Assembly (NCBI GenBank): GCA_003342895.1
Contig: PTFA01000395.1
Coordinates: forward strand, 134,394 to 198,393
Reading direction: 5' to 3'
DNA: 64,000 nt
From: Casuarius casuarius
Lineage: Eukaryota > Chordata > Aves > Casuariiformes > Casuariidae
In this document: positions 12,793 to 27,700 of the stretch, one piece after another
Numbering within the stretch: position 1 is the first letter of the stretch
How the letters are laid out: the number at the start of each line of letters is the position of its first letter
Position numbers and translations under genes: made by a program
Notes under the pieces: generated by a model
Database searches by the model: none
What the model saw: the letters and a program-made list of their open reading frames with translations, nothing else
Told to the model about the DNA's origin: nothing

Positions 12793-15700
12793 AGATGAAG
12801 AACAGGCATGAAGTCCTGGCAATAAACAGGGAGGACAAATAAATTTCACTGGAAGAGACAACTGACCCAACAACTCCTGCTCGACAGATCTAAACCAGCA
12901 GCAAGAAGAACTGGTGAGTATTAATTGGGGGGGGAGAAGGGGTCCTTCTGCAGAAGACTGAGGCACCCAACTGCCAAACTGACGCTAAGTCACAGGAATT
13001 TTGCCGCTTGCCTGGAACCAAAATCCAGGATATCATGGAGAGACTTCCAAGATTCATCAAGCCCATGGAATATTACTCCCTACTCCTCTTCCCACATCGG
13101 CACCAGTGATACTATGAAGTGGGACCTGCAAAAGGTACAAAGCACTGGGGCTAAAGTAAAGGCAACAGGTGCTCAGGTTGTCTTCTTGATCCCAATAGTC
13201 AAATGGAAGGGTGCAGGCAGAAGCAGGCATATCACGCAGATCCACACCTGGCTGTGTGGCTGGTGCTGCTGGTAGGGTTTTGGCTTCAAAGACTGTGGGC
13301 TACTGGGATCTGCTTAGCAAAAAGTGATAAGGACGTTTTTCCCAACAGACCGGCCGACCTCCTGAAGCAGGCATAAGCGTATGTGAAACAGAGCAACGGG
13401 AGCAGCTCCCATGCTTCCCTCCAAGAGAAGGGGCAGATGGCAGATCATATCCAATGCTTGTACATCAACACTTGCTGTTTGGGAAAGAAATACAAAGAAA
13501 AGGAACTCCTTGTGCAGTGACAGAGGTAATGATATCACCAGTTTTACAGAAACTTGATGGGATAGTTTGCATGACTGCAATGGAGAGCTAAAAGCTGTTC
13601 AGGAAAGACAGAGGAGGTAGAAGAGGAGGGGTTGTGCTTCCTGTAAAAAAAAGCATTTTGAGTGCATGGAGTTTATTTTTGACATGAGGACAGAGGTCTG
13701 TTGATTGCCTTTGGGTCAAAATCAGAGGGATCGCATCAAGGGAAAACTTGTGGTAGGTGTCTGCTCTTGACATCAGGAAGCAGAGGTGGACAAAGCCTTC
13801 TTCAGACAACTCAAAGAAGCTTCAGCTCTGCAGGTCCTGGTTCTCATGGGGAACTTCAACTATGCTGATATTTGCTGGGAAAGCAACACAGCAGAGCACA
13901 AGCAATCTAGGTTTCTGGAGTGTGCTGAGGACAATTTCCTAATGCAATCACTAGATGTGCCAACTAGGAGTGGTGCTTTTCTGGATCTACTGCTTACAAA
14001 TAAGGAAGATTTTTTTCAGAGATGTGACTGTAAGGTCACAGAGATGTGACCTTGTGCTACAGACAAGTAGCAGAAGAGAGACTCTGGACTTCAGAAGAAT
14101 GGATTTCAACTTGCCCAGGGAATTGTTAGGAGACCTCCAATGGCAGCCTGCCTTAGTGGGTAAAGAAGCTCAGGAGTGCTGGGGGATTTTCAGAAACAGC
14201 CTTCTCAAAGAACAAAGTGGTCCAACTTTGGCTTTGCAGATTACAATGCCTGTGTCTGGCAAGCAATGTAAGTAAGCAGGTTTGACTTCTTTCTTCAAGC
14301 AAGAAGGGTAACTGTAATTCCTTACAGACCACCGCATTTAAAAATTCGGTGAAGCTCACTGCCCACATCTCCCCTCAATTTTAAGGCCAACCTTTCCTAC
14401 ACACTTCATAACACTTGGTAAACAATTTATTCAGACAACCAATCAGCTGCAGGGCTCAGCTGCTAAACAGAGTGAAATCAGCTATTTAGTCTGTACCAAC
14501 AGCAACGACTTCTATGGAAAAGCAGCTTTGCTTTACAAGCTAAGAGGAGTTAGAAAGGAAGACACAGGTATGAATCCAACTCTTAAGTGGAACCAAATAG
14601 AGATGTGTGAAGTTGAATTTTTTGCTTTTTCTCTCTCACCACTCTAATTTCTTGCCTGGGGAGAAAAGGGTAGCAATAATACTGGAAGCATAAGCATATC
14701 CTGGAGATAACAGCGTGTAAAAAAGCCATTCTTGATCAGTAAGAATGTAAGGAGGGAAAGTGTTTTTGAAAAAACACTCACTATTGATGGGAGAGCAACT
14801 TATTATCATAAGTTAAAACTTCCAACATGCAAAAGTCTCCTCAGATAATTTCTTGCTATAGTTCTGGATAGTTTTAAAATGGAAGTGACTAAGAGCTGAA
14901 AAAATCAGCATGAATATGATGCCTAGGAAGAAACATCTGAGACTCCATCTTGATCTGTCTGAAATGGCTTAAAAATAATAATAATAATAATAATCAGATA
15001 AGGCTCATCACATCTTTTAGATACGAGAGCACAGAAGTTACCTGTTCAGCTCTACAAGTAAAACCCATCTTCGCCTACAAACCTTGTCCTACCTAAATTC
15101 TGAGATTAACTCCTTTAAACAGTGAACTATCGCAGTCCATAAAAGGAGTCAAGCCAAAAGGTAGGATTATCAGAAATATATCAGTGTTACACCTGTATTT
15201 CAAATAAATTAATTCTGTAATCACAGACCATGGCCTTGTGCACAAACAAGGTAGTTACATGTGCAAGCATAACTTAAGCATTTCAGAAGTTCTACATGTT
15301 TAATAATACAACTACAGTTGTGTTTGCTTTGGAACTTTAGCAGACCTTTCAAAAAGCAGATAAGACCTAAATGTATACTTGAAAAGAATATACGCAGATG
15401 ACTGCTAAGACAAAGCAAGAACGAAAGTCTGACAAAGTAAAACTGGTTCCTACAACGATGGAGCATCACTCTTAGTGTCCCTCAGTCTTCATTTCAGCAC
15501 TTGTACTCCAGCCTTGGGACCCTGCATCTAGCACTTCAGGCAGTCTATATCCAAGTCTATATGGACTTACGCTTGGTTTTGAATGAGCTGATGGAGTGAC
15601 AAAAGCAACATTTGTTTTTTTACTCTTTCATGCAAAAAAAGAAAGAATGGGAACATGAACTTGAGATAAAGTATATTTCCTGAGTGTTGCAGACTAGGTT

Positions 15701-18700
15701 ATAGTCTCATTTGCTTTAAGAAATGTAACCAAACATTTTTGCTTAAGTTCCTTCTAAATCTGTGCAAGGTCCTTCTAAGCTGCATGCTTTTGTTTTAAGG
15801 TACCTAAGACTTCAGTACAAAGCTGAACTTTCTTGGCCACTGTCTCGTGAAAACTTACAGCTAACAGGACTACAGTGACTTCTTTAAACACTGTAAAGCT
15901 TCCAAGTGTGCTCCCGTGGACTTTTAATGGAAACACCATCAACATGAACCTCTCCAACATAAACAAGCCTGAGGAACAGTTCAGAAGGACACTTGGAACA
16001 GAGTGATTAAATGACGCTGTAACAATTTTGTTTTGGGAGAACTTTCTCCCAAGTTTACTCTGTCATTCATGTCCAGGAGGGCGAGTGAAAGTATGGTGAA
16101 AGAAATGGAGAAGAACCACCAAAAGTTTTGCCCTTTGATTTCACCATTGTCTGACCATGGACAATGACCTAACTTCTTCATTTAGAGATAAACAAACAAG
16201 TGAACTGAGAGTATTTTAAGGTATTTAATGATTAATGCAAAAGACATTTAAAGTTATTTTAGAAAGGAAACTGGCAGTTTTGGGACTAAGGAAGACATTG
16301 GGGTACACGTGCAACCCAACTAGCAATGGAAACATATGAGAACCAGCAGAGTCTGCTGATCAAAAGAGAGCAAGAACATGGAAAAAAAGGCAACAGAATG
16401 ACAGTGCAAACACTCCTTGCATAAACCACTTTCACTGGAGATAATTGTAGTAGTGCCAGCACAGGACAAGAAACTCTCTAGTTTCAGCTCTCCTGTACTC
16501 AAACAAGCATTCCAATTAACTCCACTCACCAGAAGTTTAGCTTGTTCAGGCAGTGAAATTTGTTCCCTCTTTCCATCTGGATACCTTAGCATCAGCTGTG
16601 CCTTTGGTCCTAGCACAAAGGAAGTTATTACAAGTTAACAAACAACAAGGCAGCCGAACTGAGCCCTTCTGTAGACTTTAGGTAGCACATTTTACTGCAC
16701 AGAACAGTAGGGTTAGGGACTGGAGACAAATACATAGCTTTTTTTGTGCACATGATTTCAGTCTATGAAGATACACTTCTACTGCATGTGATTCAAATAC
16801 ATGCATCAAACTCAGGACTTTCAAGAGTTAATAATAGTGACTGATACATGTCAGCATTCCCAGAGAAAAGCACACTGTGCCACCCTTTGCCTTTGAGACC
16901 ACCTTAATCTGCTACATCCTGACTCAGAATTGCTGGGAGGAAGAGAGACTCCTAGCACTTGTCAATATTAGCAAAAGTCTGCACTATTAAAACTCAGTCC
17001 AGACCCTCAAGGCTGCCAAACCAATGGAGCATGAAGTAGAACTGATGTTACTCTGTTTCACTCTACGATAGTGGCAGAAGCCACATCATAGGCACCTACA
17101 TTACACCAGTGGACATTTTCCTCACAGACAAGGTCTAAAACTAAGAAACTTGAGCTGAGTGAATAACGTGACTGTGCAGTTTGCGCCATGATGTCAAAGT
17201 GCTGCTGTAGGCAGAGTGAATCACCCAAATGTCTAGCTTCAAAGAGAGAGGGAGACAGAAGACAAGATTTAGTTCTTCAAAACCAGGACTGAAACCATGC
17301 TTGTCAGCCTATGAAGACTTTCAGAAAAAGAGTAAAACATTTGCAAATCACTATAAAAAAACATGGTAACCTACCATTCACATCTAGGCCCTGCAACGTA
17401 CTTTCAGTTTTGTCAGCTGACTCCTCCAGTATCCCTGCATCAATGCAGGGCAGTACTCTGTGATTTGATGTTGTACCAGGCTCTGTCCTTGCAGGGGGCT
17501 CAGGCTGAGGCCTCCGACTCTCTTCTTTTTTATACCCCAAGTCCTTGTGTGGAGACTTTCTCAACTTGGCAGGATTCTCCGATTCCTCCTCCTCCTCAGA
17601 TCCACAAACAGAAATAAACTCTTCACTTCCAGAAAAAAGCTCTGATTCAGACTCCTCATCTGACCGACTTTCCTGCTTGGCCTGTGAGGAATCAAAATGT
17701 GTCTCCTGTAATGAGGCTCTGATAGCAGCTTCCAACTGGCTGTCCTCACTGGCATCAATGAGACTCTCCTGTTGAACACAGGCATAACACAAAGGCATAA
17801 GAAAAATGCTTTTAGACATATATCCATATCAAAGTGTTCCAAAGGGAAGCTATTAAAGCTGTCAGGTGGAAGGCCAGTCATGCAGTCAGTGCTTAAGGAT
17901 TTCTCCTTGCTGTGTCATGTGAAGTGATATTTTTCAGTAGTATTTTTTCATTCTACACATGCACAATTCTGTGACTGCTAAATTCAAAACAAATGCTGAA
18001 AGCACAATTTGTATAGCAAAAATAATTATCAAAGGAAAAGGTGTTTTCTGATGCACCATCTTTTTATTTTTGCATACTCTTGCTCTAATTCATTAGGTCT
18101 GTTTATACTACCAAATGGGAAATCAGTACAGCTGGATACAGGCACACTAGATTTTCCTTCAAGTTTCTCCAGTCCTCATAGAAGGCCTCATACTTACAGA
18201 ACGAGAACATTTTTGGGGAGGGCTAGTCGAATGCCCATCCAGTTGTCCATGCTCACTCAGGAACCCAGTCACTTGGTCCAAGAAAGAAGTTACATCTAGC
18301 TGGTGCCACTCCACTAGTTTCTGGCCTAGGGAACATAAGGCATCATGGAATACAACTTCAGCAACAGCCCTCCAAAGATTGCAGCTTAGCTGTCAAACAA
18401 ACAAACAAATTCACTGCTGTGTATACACTGTGCAAGAGTCCACATTTGTGGAACTTCAGCTTCATACAGACCACCTCCTGATAATTACATTTCCACCTTG
18501 AAAAGGTTTCACTCATGTACAGCCGTAAGGTTAGACCTGCTTTAATACAGTTATCATCGTTTTTCTATATTCATGGGAACATGTGTGCAGAATGGTGAAT
18601 TATGCATCACAAAAAAACCCCAAACAAACAAAATCCAACTAAGCTTACAAAGAATTTCTACATTCTTGCCTGCTTTGATTCTACATCTTGGCAAAAAGCA

Positions 18701-21700
18701 TTTATTTCCATAAGGTAAAGTGCTAAGAAGAATACTCTAACTTTGCTTTCAAAGAACTAGTTTTTCGGTGGTTTACGTCAAACAGCAAGAACGTGATTAT
18801 TTCAGTGCTGAGAAGCAGGGCACCAGACCATTGATATGGTAGATTACGTGACAATAAAAATGACAAGGCTGTTGGGACACAGAAAAAAAAGTTATAATTT
18901 AAAAAGACCTGGAGGTGAATGAAGAAGTTTGATTGTTCAGTTAAAAAAAAAAAAAAAAAAAAAAAGACAAATTTATTTCAAAATTAAGATACAATTTAAT
19001 GAGTTATCTCTGAGCCTCACAAAGCTATTGTGCCAGGAACAGGAAGCAGACTTGTGTTTGTTTCATTTTAATATTAAAAGGTAGCTCATCCATTACTTGA
19101 TTTCAAGTAGCTTAAGAGCTTTTAGACTTACAGCTGCGTCAGTGTTCCAAGGGAAGCATCAATAAATTTCAGTTCATAGTTTTACCACTAGGTGGTACTA
19201 ACTTCATTTCTTAAACAAAGTATTTGGTAACCTATGCCAAGTACCATAATCAAACACACATAATTTGAGCAAGCCTTAGGAGTTTTATTCCTCTAGTTCT
19301 TCCAAAAGATACTGCTTCACTTCTTCAGTGACGCTGGGGTCTCTCAGAGAACAAACAAGGTAACTGAGATGCTTCGGTCGCTGTGTAACGCGCATTGCCA
19401 GAGTATTCTAGCCTGCAACTGCCAGTCCTCACAGGATATATACACTGCAGGTAACTGTCACTTATCTTACCTGTTCTGGGATCCAGGATGGAGACATAAG
19501 GGAAGTCTGCCAATTTATAAAACTGTATATACCTCTGTCCTTCCTCACTGTCATGGTATACCTACAGAATACCACAACGGAAGCAAGTTATTGGGGGGGT
19601 TGGATGGGAGGGGACACAAACGATCCTGAAAGTATACTAAGTTTGTCTCTGTTTCACAGTATAACCTACAAGTGGTATGTACAGTTCTCCATAACTGCTA
19701 CAAACACAGTACGAACCTCTAACAGTCCATGTATTAGAGGTCAAGTGAAAGTTTTGAATCCACAAGTCAAAGGCTGTTTAAACATCAAAACACATATCCT
19801 TGAACTACAAGGCTCACCTTTACTGCAGTTCTCTAAGAGAACACTAACAGCGGCATTTTCTTCCAAGAAGTCTGTTTTCACTAACCCACCTACCAGGACA
19901 TCAAGTTACTAGTATGGCCCCATTAAATTTCCCACCTGCCAAAAAATGAAATGTTCCCGGATTATGTTCTTCACAGCCTCATTGCTCCACACATCACGGT
20001 TGAGACACTGACATGCAAAATCTTGCACATTCTGAATGTTTATCATGAGCCATTTGTTCTGCATCTGACCACACTCCTTAGCCTGTAAGCAGAGAGAAAA
20101 GTTTCATTAGCCAAAACTGAAGAGCTAGACATAAACAATGCCAGCAATGATCAGTGATGGCTTCTAACACTGTCAGATTTTTCACTAAAACCCCTTCACA
20201 GTGAAAAAGATGGATAGAACTAGCAAAAAGGCATCCACAAAACAGAAGGCAGGGCTGAAAGACCTGCTTAAATGAGATTGGTTTAATTACAGAATCACAC
20301 CGATGAACAGAGCTGCTGGATTTCAACAAGCCAAGCACAGAGTGGGAAAAGCAACTTTAGGAGCAGGGAACAAAAACCAAAAAAACAAAAAGACTGTGAA
20401 TTAAGTATTTGTTCTGGGAACAGTGTAGTCAATCACACCGATGTGACAACAGAGGAAAGACCTGCTCACTCTTAAGATAAACCTGTGGATCTTTTTCTGT
20501 TTAAATAGGAGAGCATAACTGATGGCAAACTTGCATAAATACGACAGGTCCCCCTCTCTATACGTTCTTTTTTTTTCTCCTCTCTCTATTACTGGGCACC
20601 TGACAAATTAGGCATCCCTTTTTGATGCTCGTTATCCAGACTGTAAGTGGGGAGGAAGATGGGAAGGCGCAGGAAGAAATCTTACTGGTTTGAGTCACAA
20701 AGCTGGCATTGTCTGATTGGTTGGTTAATGGTAGGAGTTTGATCAAGAATGTAATTCTGATCGCTGAATTGTCATACCTGTTGAAAAAAAGAGGGCTATA
20801 TCAACAGCAGGAACGCTCTTACCACCTGCAGAGACTGGAACTAGCATATGAACTTCCTTTTCTTTTTTCAAAAAAAAAAAAAAAAAAAGAAAAAAGAAAA
20901 AAAGGATTTATAAGTGTGTTCACCGTCTTGCTTGTAATGCCCTTAACAGCAAATTTGAGGAATTAGGATTTTGCATAAGTTTTTACAGTATTTTGTTCCC
21001 CAAACCAAAGTTTTCACTTCTAAAGTGAATTTTAGCCTGTGCACTTTTGAATAGACTATCTGACACAAATACTGGGACGTGTGAACTCCATACACTTAGC
21101 TTGGTAAAATGTAAGCCTCAGTACTCCTGTTAAAATTGTAGATATTAAAGTATAAGCTTGCTCTTTGATCACAGGATCTCAGTCTACAAAATTACTCTGC
21201 ATGGCCAAATGACCTGCAGAGCCTATTTTTGTTTTACTCACAGGAAAGAATGTTACAGAAAAAACTAGGACAAAATGTATGGAATAGTCATATTGATCCC
21301 ACAAGTGACTTCATACTACCCTCTTATCACTACCACTTCAGTCTCAGAATCCAGTATGTTGTCAACAGACAGGATAAGTGGTGTGGGGGACACCTAAATA
21401 ACTAATCAGGGTTTTAAATATACTTATTAGGCTTTTTTTTTTTAAAGAGTATTTTGAGCTAAATGTGGATTTTGAGAAGTAATTTTAGGCAAATAGCTTC
21501 CAAAGAGGTCTAGAGGTACTGCCCAAGATTAAAGGGAACATATATGAATATATACCTTAAGTCTATCGGACTGCCTTAGTCTTGTATTCTAACCTAATCC
21601 GTACTGGATTAAAAGAACAAACTTGAAAAAGAAAAAAAAAGGGCACTGTACCTATAATCCTATTTTCTATCATTATTATATCCTACTAGCAAAGCTGGAA

Positions 21701-24700
21701 AGTGCATCTTATTCTTCTGTACTTACTTTGTATATTCCTCAACACTAGAGAAAACCTGACTCTACCTCTCCTCTGTCCAGCTAATGTCCTCTTTAAGGGA
21801 TGCAAGCAGGAAATCCACATAGAACATTTACAAAGACGAGTTTTTGCACAGAAAGCAGCTATAGCTCTCGAAACCACTTTTAACTTCCTTTTAAAAACAA
21901 TAGGCTTCACATCTAACATTTAAAAAGACACGGTTAAACTGCTGCCATCTAATGCACATACACAAACAAGGAAGTGGAGCCAGCATCTTATGACCTTCTA
22001 GACATCTGCTAGTCAAGCACAGTTCAGTTTGGAAGACAGCGGTTACAGAAAGTCAGAGCAAGAGGTCCACCTTTGAAGAGGAGATACCCTGTCTGCACTA
22101 GACTTCCACTTCTTGCCTGGGCCAGCACAGAAGAATAGGGCACACATACTCTTTCATCAACCAGCCATTCCTGGGCCAGTGGTTCATCTAGAAGTTATAC
22201 TTGTAGAAAGTACAGCCTAGAAGTACGTTACGCAAAGATAATAGTATCACTCAAGTATAAAGACTAGATTCACTTCCAAACTATTACTGCTTGGTACACA
22301 CAAAGAAAAGACTCACAATCAGCTGTAAAGCAGGGAGCAGCTACAGAACATTTAGCTTGTAAAATGATGAAACTTCATACAGATCCAAGATTTGAAACTC
22401 CGCAACATTATATATAATTACTTCAAAGTAGTGCTGAAATTCTAGTGAATCTTAGGTATAGAACTAGGTGCACCAGAACTATCTGCTCCCCAAAACGGAA
22501 ATGCACTAAACTATGTCAATCTGATATGTACCCTCCGTGAGTTAAATCACATCTCACAACGTAAGTATGAGAAGACAAACACCTACAATTCTTGAAAGCA
22601 ATCTTTCGACACTAGAACAAAACCACGTTCTTCATTACAAAGCATGTTTGGTGCGCTGCTCCAGTGATTTATTCCTAGAAGATTCTACATTAAAGAGATA
22701 ACAACCACGAAGGTTAATATTACATTGAAGCTCAATATTACAGCCAGGAAATGCCAAATAAAATTCCTTGTACAATTTTAACTGACTCTTCACAGTCTTG
22801 GCAGGCAGTAACAGCCTAATTATATAGCCATGTAACACCCATCAAATACAGATTTTTTGGTGACACTGCATATTTCAGCTCTGAAAGTTTCTCTGAAATT
22901 TTCTAGCAGGACAGAAAGGATAGTTTTGGATAACATCTAGTTAGCTTGCCTCTAGTTTATGTGGCCCCATTCCACAAGCCTACTGGCTACTAACTAATAA
23001 TAACTAATATCCAGTGGCTCAAGCATCACGATCGAAAGACCTGCAGGATTAAAATAAAATCTCTTACAGATTTTCTGCCTCAGAACTTTTCCACATCTCA
23101 CTTTCCACGGTGTAATTAAGTTAAACATATACTCAGCTTTAATAGTATAATGATCCTAAGTTGTACTGTATGTGAAGCACATATTCATTTCTGGATTACA
23201 AGTTAAAAATCAATGCTCATTCAAAACTTGAAAATGTCTCTTCAATGAAAGTTAATTCTCATCTATTCTTAAAAGCTAGAATTACAGAGCTAAAATGAAA
23301 CCACAACTTTCTGCATTTTTCTGTTAAGAAAGTTTGTTTGTATCTGAAAGTAATTGAGTTTTCCTGGCAAAAAACAAAAGATAACTGAATCTACTTAAGA
23401 TGAAGATAGAAGTTAGATAACCCAGACAGGAGTGACAGAAAGATGAGCAACAAAGATACAGGCAACCTTAATATGACCAGATACTTTCTCAGTTTGAATA
23501 AAGTCATAAATATGAATGGCACAGTGTTGGTAGAGTGTTCTTGCACACCCCCCCCCGTAGAGCTTAGAATATACCACACACCACAACCCCCCCACACCCC
23601 AAAATGCTTAGGTTAACACTAAAATATGAGAGTATTAAAATGACTTTAAAATGCAATAAACATCCCTGGTTTATTATCTAATTTATATAGGTTTATCGAA
23701 GTGTACAGTGAAGGAAGAAGCAGAGTAAGTTACAGAGCTAACAGAAGTTTGCCAGAGGTGAATTTTAAGGAAGAATGGGATCACTAGGTTCGCAGGAGGC
23801 CAGGCACTGCCCTGAACTGTAGAGTAGTACTGCAGCACAGAGTCATAAAGGGAAAAAATGAAAGAGGTATTGGTCAACAAATTGAGAAGCTGAAGATTTT
23901 TATTGCAAGGAAGTTGAGGAGCATCAGTTTGAAATCAAGGGTATTCCATGGGACAAGGAATTGTACAAGAACATAAAAAGGTGAATGCCGATACCAGAAA
24001 GCATGCATCTCTCCGAATATGAGTTACTACAAAGAGCAGGACAAGGCGTGTACATACAAATGTATTTTTTCTGAATTAACAAGACTAAATAAGACAGCAG
24101 AGACTTTTGGATAGTCAAATCCATCAATCAGTTATTTCGTAGGCTGAAACTATTTTTGGCTATGACAGAAGAGACCTAATCAACATTGATAAAGTCTTGA
24201 CATTTTCAGCAAGATATGAAGAAAGACCAGTACACATCTCATTCCACAGCAGAGATAAGAAGGCACTTGCTAGTTGTGTATACATTTTTGTCTGGGCAGC
24301 AGTGGCTGTTTTTAAGTGAACTCCCCTTACTGTTTTCTCTTAACCATGCATGTGTGTTTGGGTCGCAAACAGCTCTGAACCACAGGTCTGGTGGGGATAT
24401 TCAGTCAGGGGACCAGACACAATCTTGTTTGAAGTAAACCCTGAACACATCATCATACAGATGCCTCAGCACCAATTTCTTCAATCTACTGATCTGCTTC
24501 TATTGCACCAAATTACTTGTTGAGATAGACATTGCTATTCTCTGTCAGCATCCTTTCAAACTTGGAATTTTGTTAGAAAAGTAAACATATGGAAGGCACT
24601 GTCAGAACACAGAAATCAGAGACAAGCCAACTGACCATTGGTGATTTGGGAAACAAGAGATGAGGCCAACAGGATGGGAGCTGGAGACTCAATAAAGGTA

Positions 24701-27700
24701 TTATTTCTGCAGAAGTTCTCCAGTGGTGCTCTACTATGTGAGCACGGTAGTATAAGCAAACATTTCCTGAGTTTAGAATCAACTTTACTAGACTCTGCAC
24801 ACAAAAAGAGTGAAGTCTTTCCCAGGACCAGGTAATATTTTCATTCAGCTCATGGACTCAGATCTCCAGCATGGTTTGCAGCATCTGTGGTGCACCATTT
24901 GAGCATTAGTTTGCATTCTCATAAAATCATCTCTAACACTTAACTACTTGAAGTGGATCAGGTGAAGGTTCAGTACTTGCTTCAAGGTCTGAAGTAAGAA
25001 TATCTGGAAGTTACAGACTAAAAAATGAAAAGATGTATCGATTTGTATAATCTCTAATCATGAATTAGGTCACTGGATCCAAATCATAACTTACGACTAG
25101 ACTCACAAATGCCTACACAGATAGAAAAGGTGACACCTGAAATTATTTAAAGCTAATAGTGCCTTTCTCAGGGAGACAATCTCTTGGATGTGTTATCCAT
25201 CACTACCAGGTGCAAAAGACAACCACTGTGATTTTGTACAAGACCACTACCGAATATAAAGTGCAGGTACAGATAGGAGGTCATGTACAGATAGATATCT
25301 GTACTAGGTCAGGTATCAGAAGCTGTTCAGCCATGTCAGTGTAGCTCTCCTTGAGAGCTTCTTAGCAGAGCTGTGTTGCAAACTACGTCGCTCCTTGTAA
25401 CGTATTTGCTCACCTATCAAAAGCAGTTTTACTTCAGCTATTTCTATACCATGCTTTACAGACATACTTCACACAATTTTTCCATTTTGAACAGGTTCAT
25501 TTTTGAACAGAAGTCTTTGACCAAGTGCAATTAGCCATACTGGCATTTAAACATAACAATAAAGGTGGTCCATCACCTTTAGTTAAATCTTTCCCAAGTC
25601 ATCAACATGCAGTGCATCAAACAAGTATTTATCATTACATGGTTCCTCGTAACTTATTATACAATCATTCTATAAATAGACTCATCAGCCAACGGCCTAG
25701 TACAGGGCCTTCACTCTGTACACAGTCATCAGGTAAGTAACTTCAGCAAAAGTTACAGACTTACCGTTTCAAAGCTGCCTTTGTGCATCAGATCAATGGG
25801 AGGCCTGAAGAGGTCTGCCAGAGTAGTGAGTTTCTTATCTACTGCACCTCCATTTCGTAGCTCCTGTTCCTGTCGAACTGCACAGCCCCAAGAGGAAAGG
25901 AAGCCGAATTAGACAAAATACTCAAAGATGGATTTATTATTGGCTATACCCTCATACACAAAACTTCAACACTAGAGCCATAAGGTTGGACCACAATGAA
26001 CGAAATGAACTGTTAATAAGACCAGGCTCCTTTACGTAGGGACCCTGCTTGTCTCCTTTTTCTCAAGCACTGGGCATTTATTTCACTTTTAAAAAAGATT
26101 TTCTTATGAAATGTGAGTATCAGTGGAAGTGGTCATATACCAGTACTTGAAAACAAATGAACAGAGAAAACAATTGACTTTTCCTCAGTGACTCTTTCAA
26201 AAGGAGAAACTTAGAGCTAGATTGTAACATCGTAACCTTTACTCACAATATTTCTATATTGGTCTATCTCCTGACCTTAAGGCAATTCCCTAAAAAGAAC
26301 AAAAATATTTACTTTACACAAAGAAGTATCTTTAGAAGTGTATATTAATACCTAATCTTCCCACAGTTGACTCAGGATGCCACTATCTCTCATGGGTCAA
26401 TGGATTTTCAGACTCGTTTACATTAAGTACCATATTTTGAGCAAGTTTCTGTTAGTGGTATCACTTCCATTCAAAATGATACAGAACACATTTCCTACAT
26501 ACACACGATCACACAAAATTGGGGTAAATCACAATTGCTTACCTACAAATGCAGTGATGAACTGCATTTTATGGATCCAAGTCAGTTAAAATGAAGAACA
26601 ACAATTACACGACCCAAAAGCTTTCCAATAGTGTAATAGCTGACAATGGTCATAGCGTACGAACCATTTTTGAATAGGTATTGGATGCCATGGAGAAAAA
26701 AGTAACCCTGTGTACCAGGCCCAGAAACAAGGAAATAATCTGGACTTCTATGGCCACAGACACTTTTTCAGAGATAACCAGACAACAATATTCACCTATG
26801 AAGTTTTATCATACATTATTATAAAGTTTTATTATAAACCTCCACAATGGTTTTACATTTTGCACATCTCTAAATGTCTTACAACAGAGTGCAGATGATG
26901 AAAAAAGGTTAAGGGTATGGCAACTGTGTAAATTGTGTATTTTAATTTACACGTCAGCCTTTAGTACTTAACTAGTTTATTTAACTAGTTTATTACTGGA
27001 AAACCCTGACAAAACCTAGTAGGGAAAAACAGAAATCATGGATACTCATTTTTGGTTTGGCATCCAAACATTACCTAACTACACAGAAACCTGGCCCATG
27101 GTTACAGCTCTCGGACACTCTGGCAACATCAGCAGTAACAACTGCATGACCGCTCTAACTCAGCTATGATATACTTGGTCTTCATCTGTAACGGAATCAT
27201 CTTCTATGAGACTTCATGGTTTAAATAACAGCCAAAGCTTTGTCATTTGGAGATTCTGCATGTGAATGAATAGGCAGTAGTAAACAGCAACTGAATTCAT
27301 GAGAACCTTGTGTGCTGCCAAGGAAAAAGCCCCAGGGCTACCCAAAACTAACCCAAGTGCCAGAAACACCACTGGCCATCCAAGAAAAATCCAGTGGATT
27401 AACTTAATTCCTATACAGGCTTTAGATTCTTCTCCCTTTTCAATTCCCTCCAGAGCAGAAAAAAGTGGGTTTTGACAACAAGTTTTACCAAGACAGTATT
27501 TGCCACACCAGACCAGACAGAACATGCACATGGTTTCACTTATGCTAACACAGCCAAGTGTTTGGACCAGCATCTTCAGTATCTGCTTTGTATGTCCACT
27601 ACTTTACTTTCCCTTCAGCCATCTCAGAAAAATCTAAGATTTCCCCCCAAAATAAACAACAGACCTTAACTGAACCACAAACATGTGGAAAAGAAATGCC

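Larger units (their letters stand above)
11188..16529 (-). other. UBXN7: UBXN7 intron 10
   Basis: A 5.3 kb intron that splits the UBX domain after residue 436. About 40 percent of it is a decayed CR1 LINE in the opposite orientation, plus a 27-base A run and an AAT microsatellite. No other exon was recognised inside. Confidence 0.8.

Noticed and set aside
15029..15052. Short minus-strand exon candidate ending CAG/GTAACT
   Set aside because: Considered as a partner for the orphan exon at 10207 because the phase fits. The open stretch is only about ten codons with no further support.
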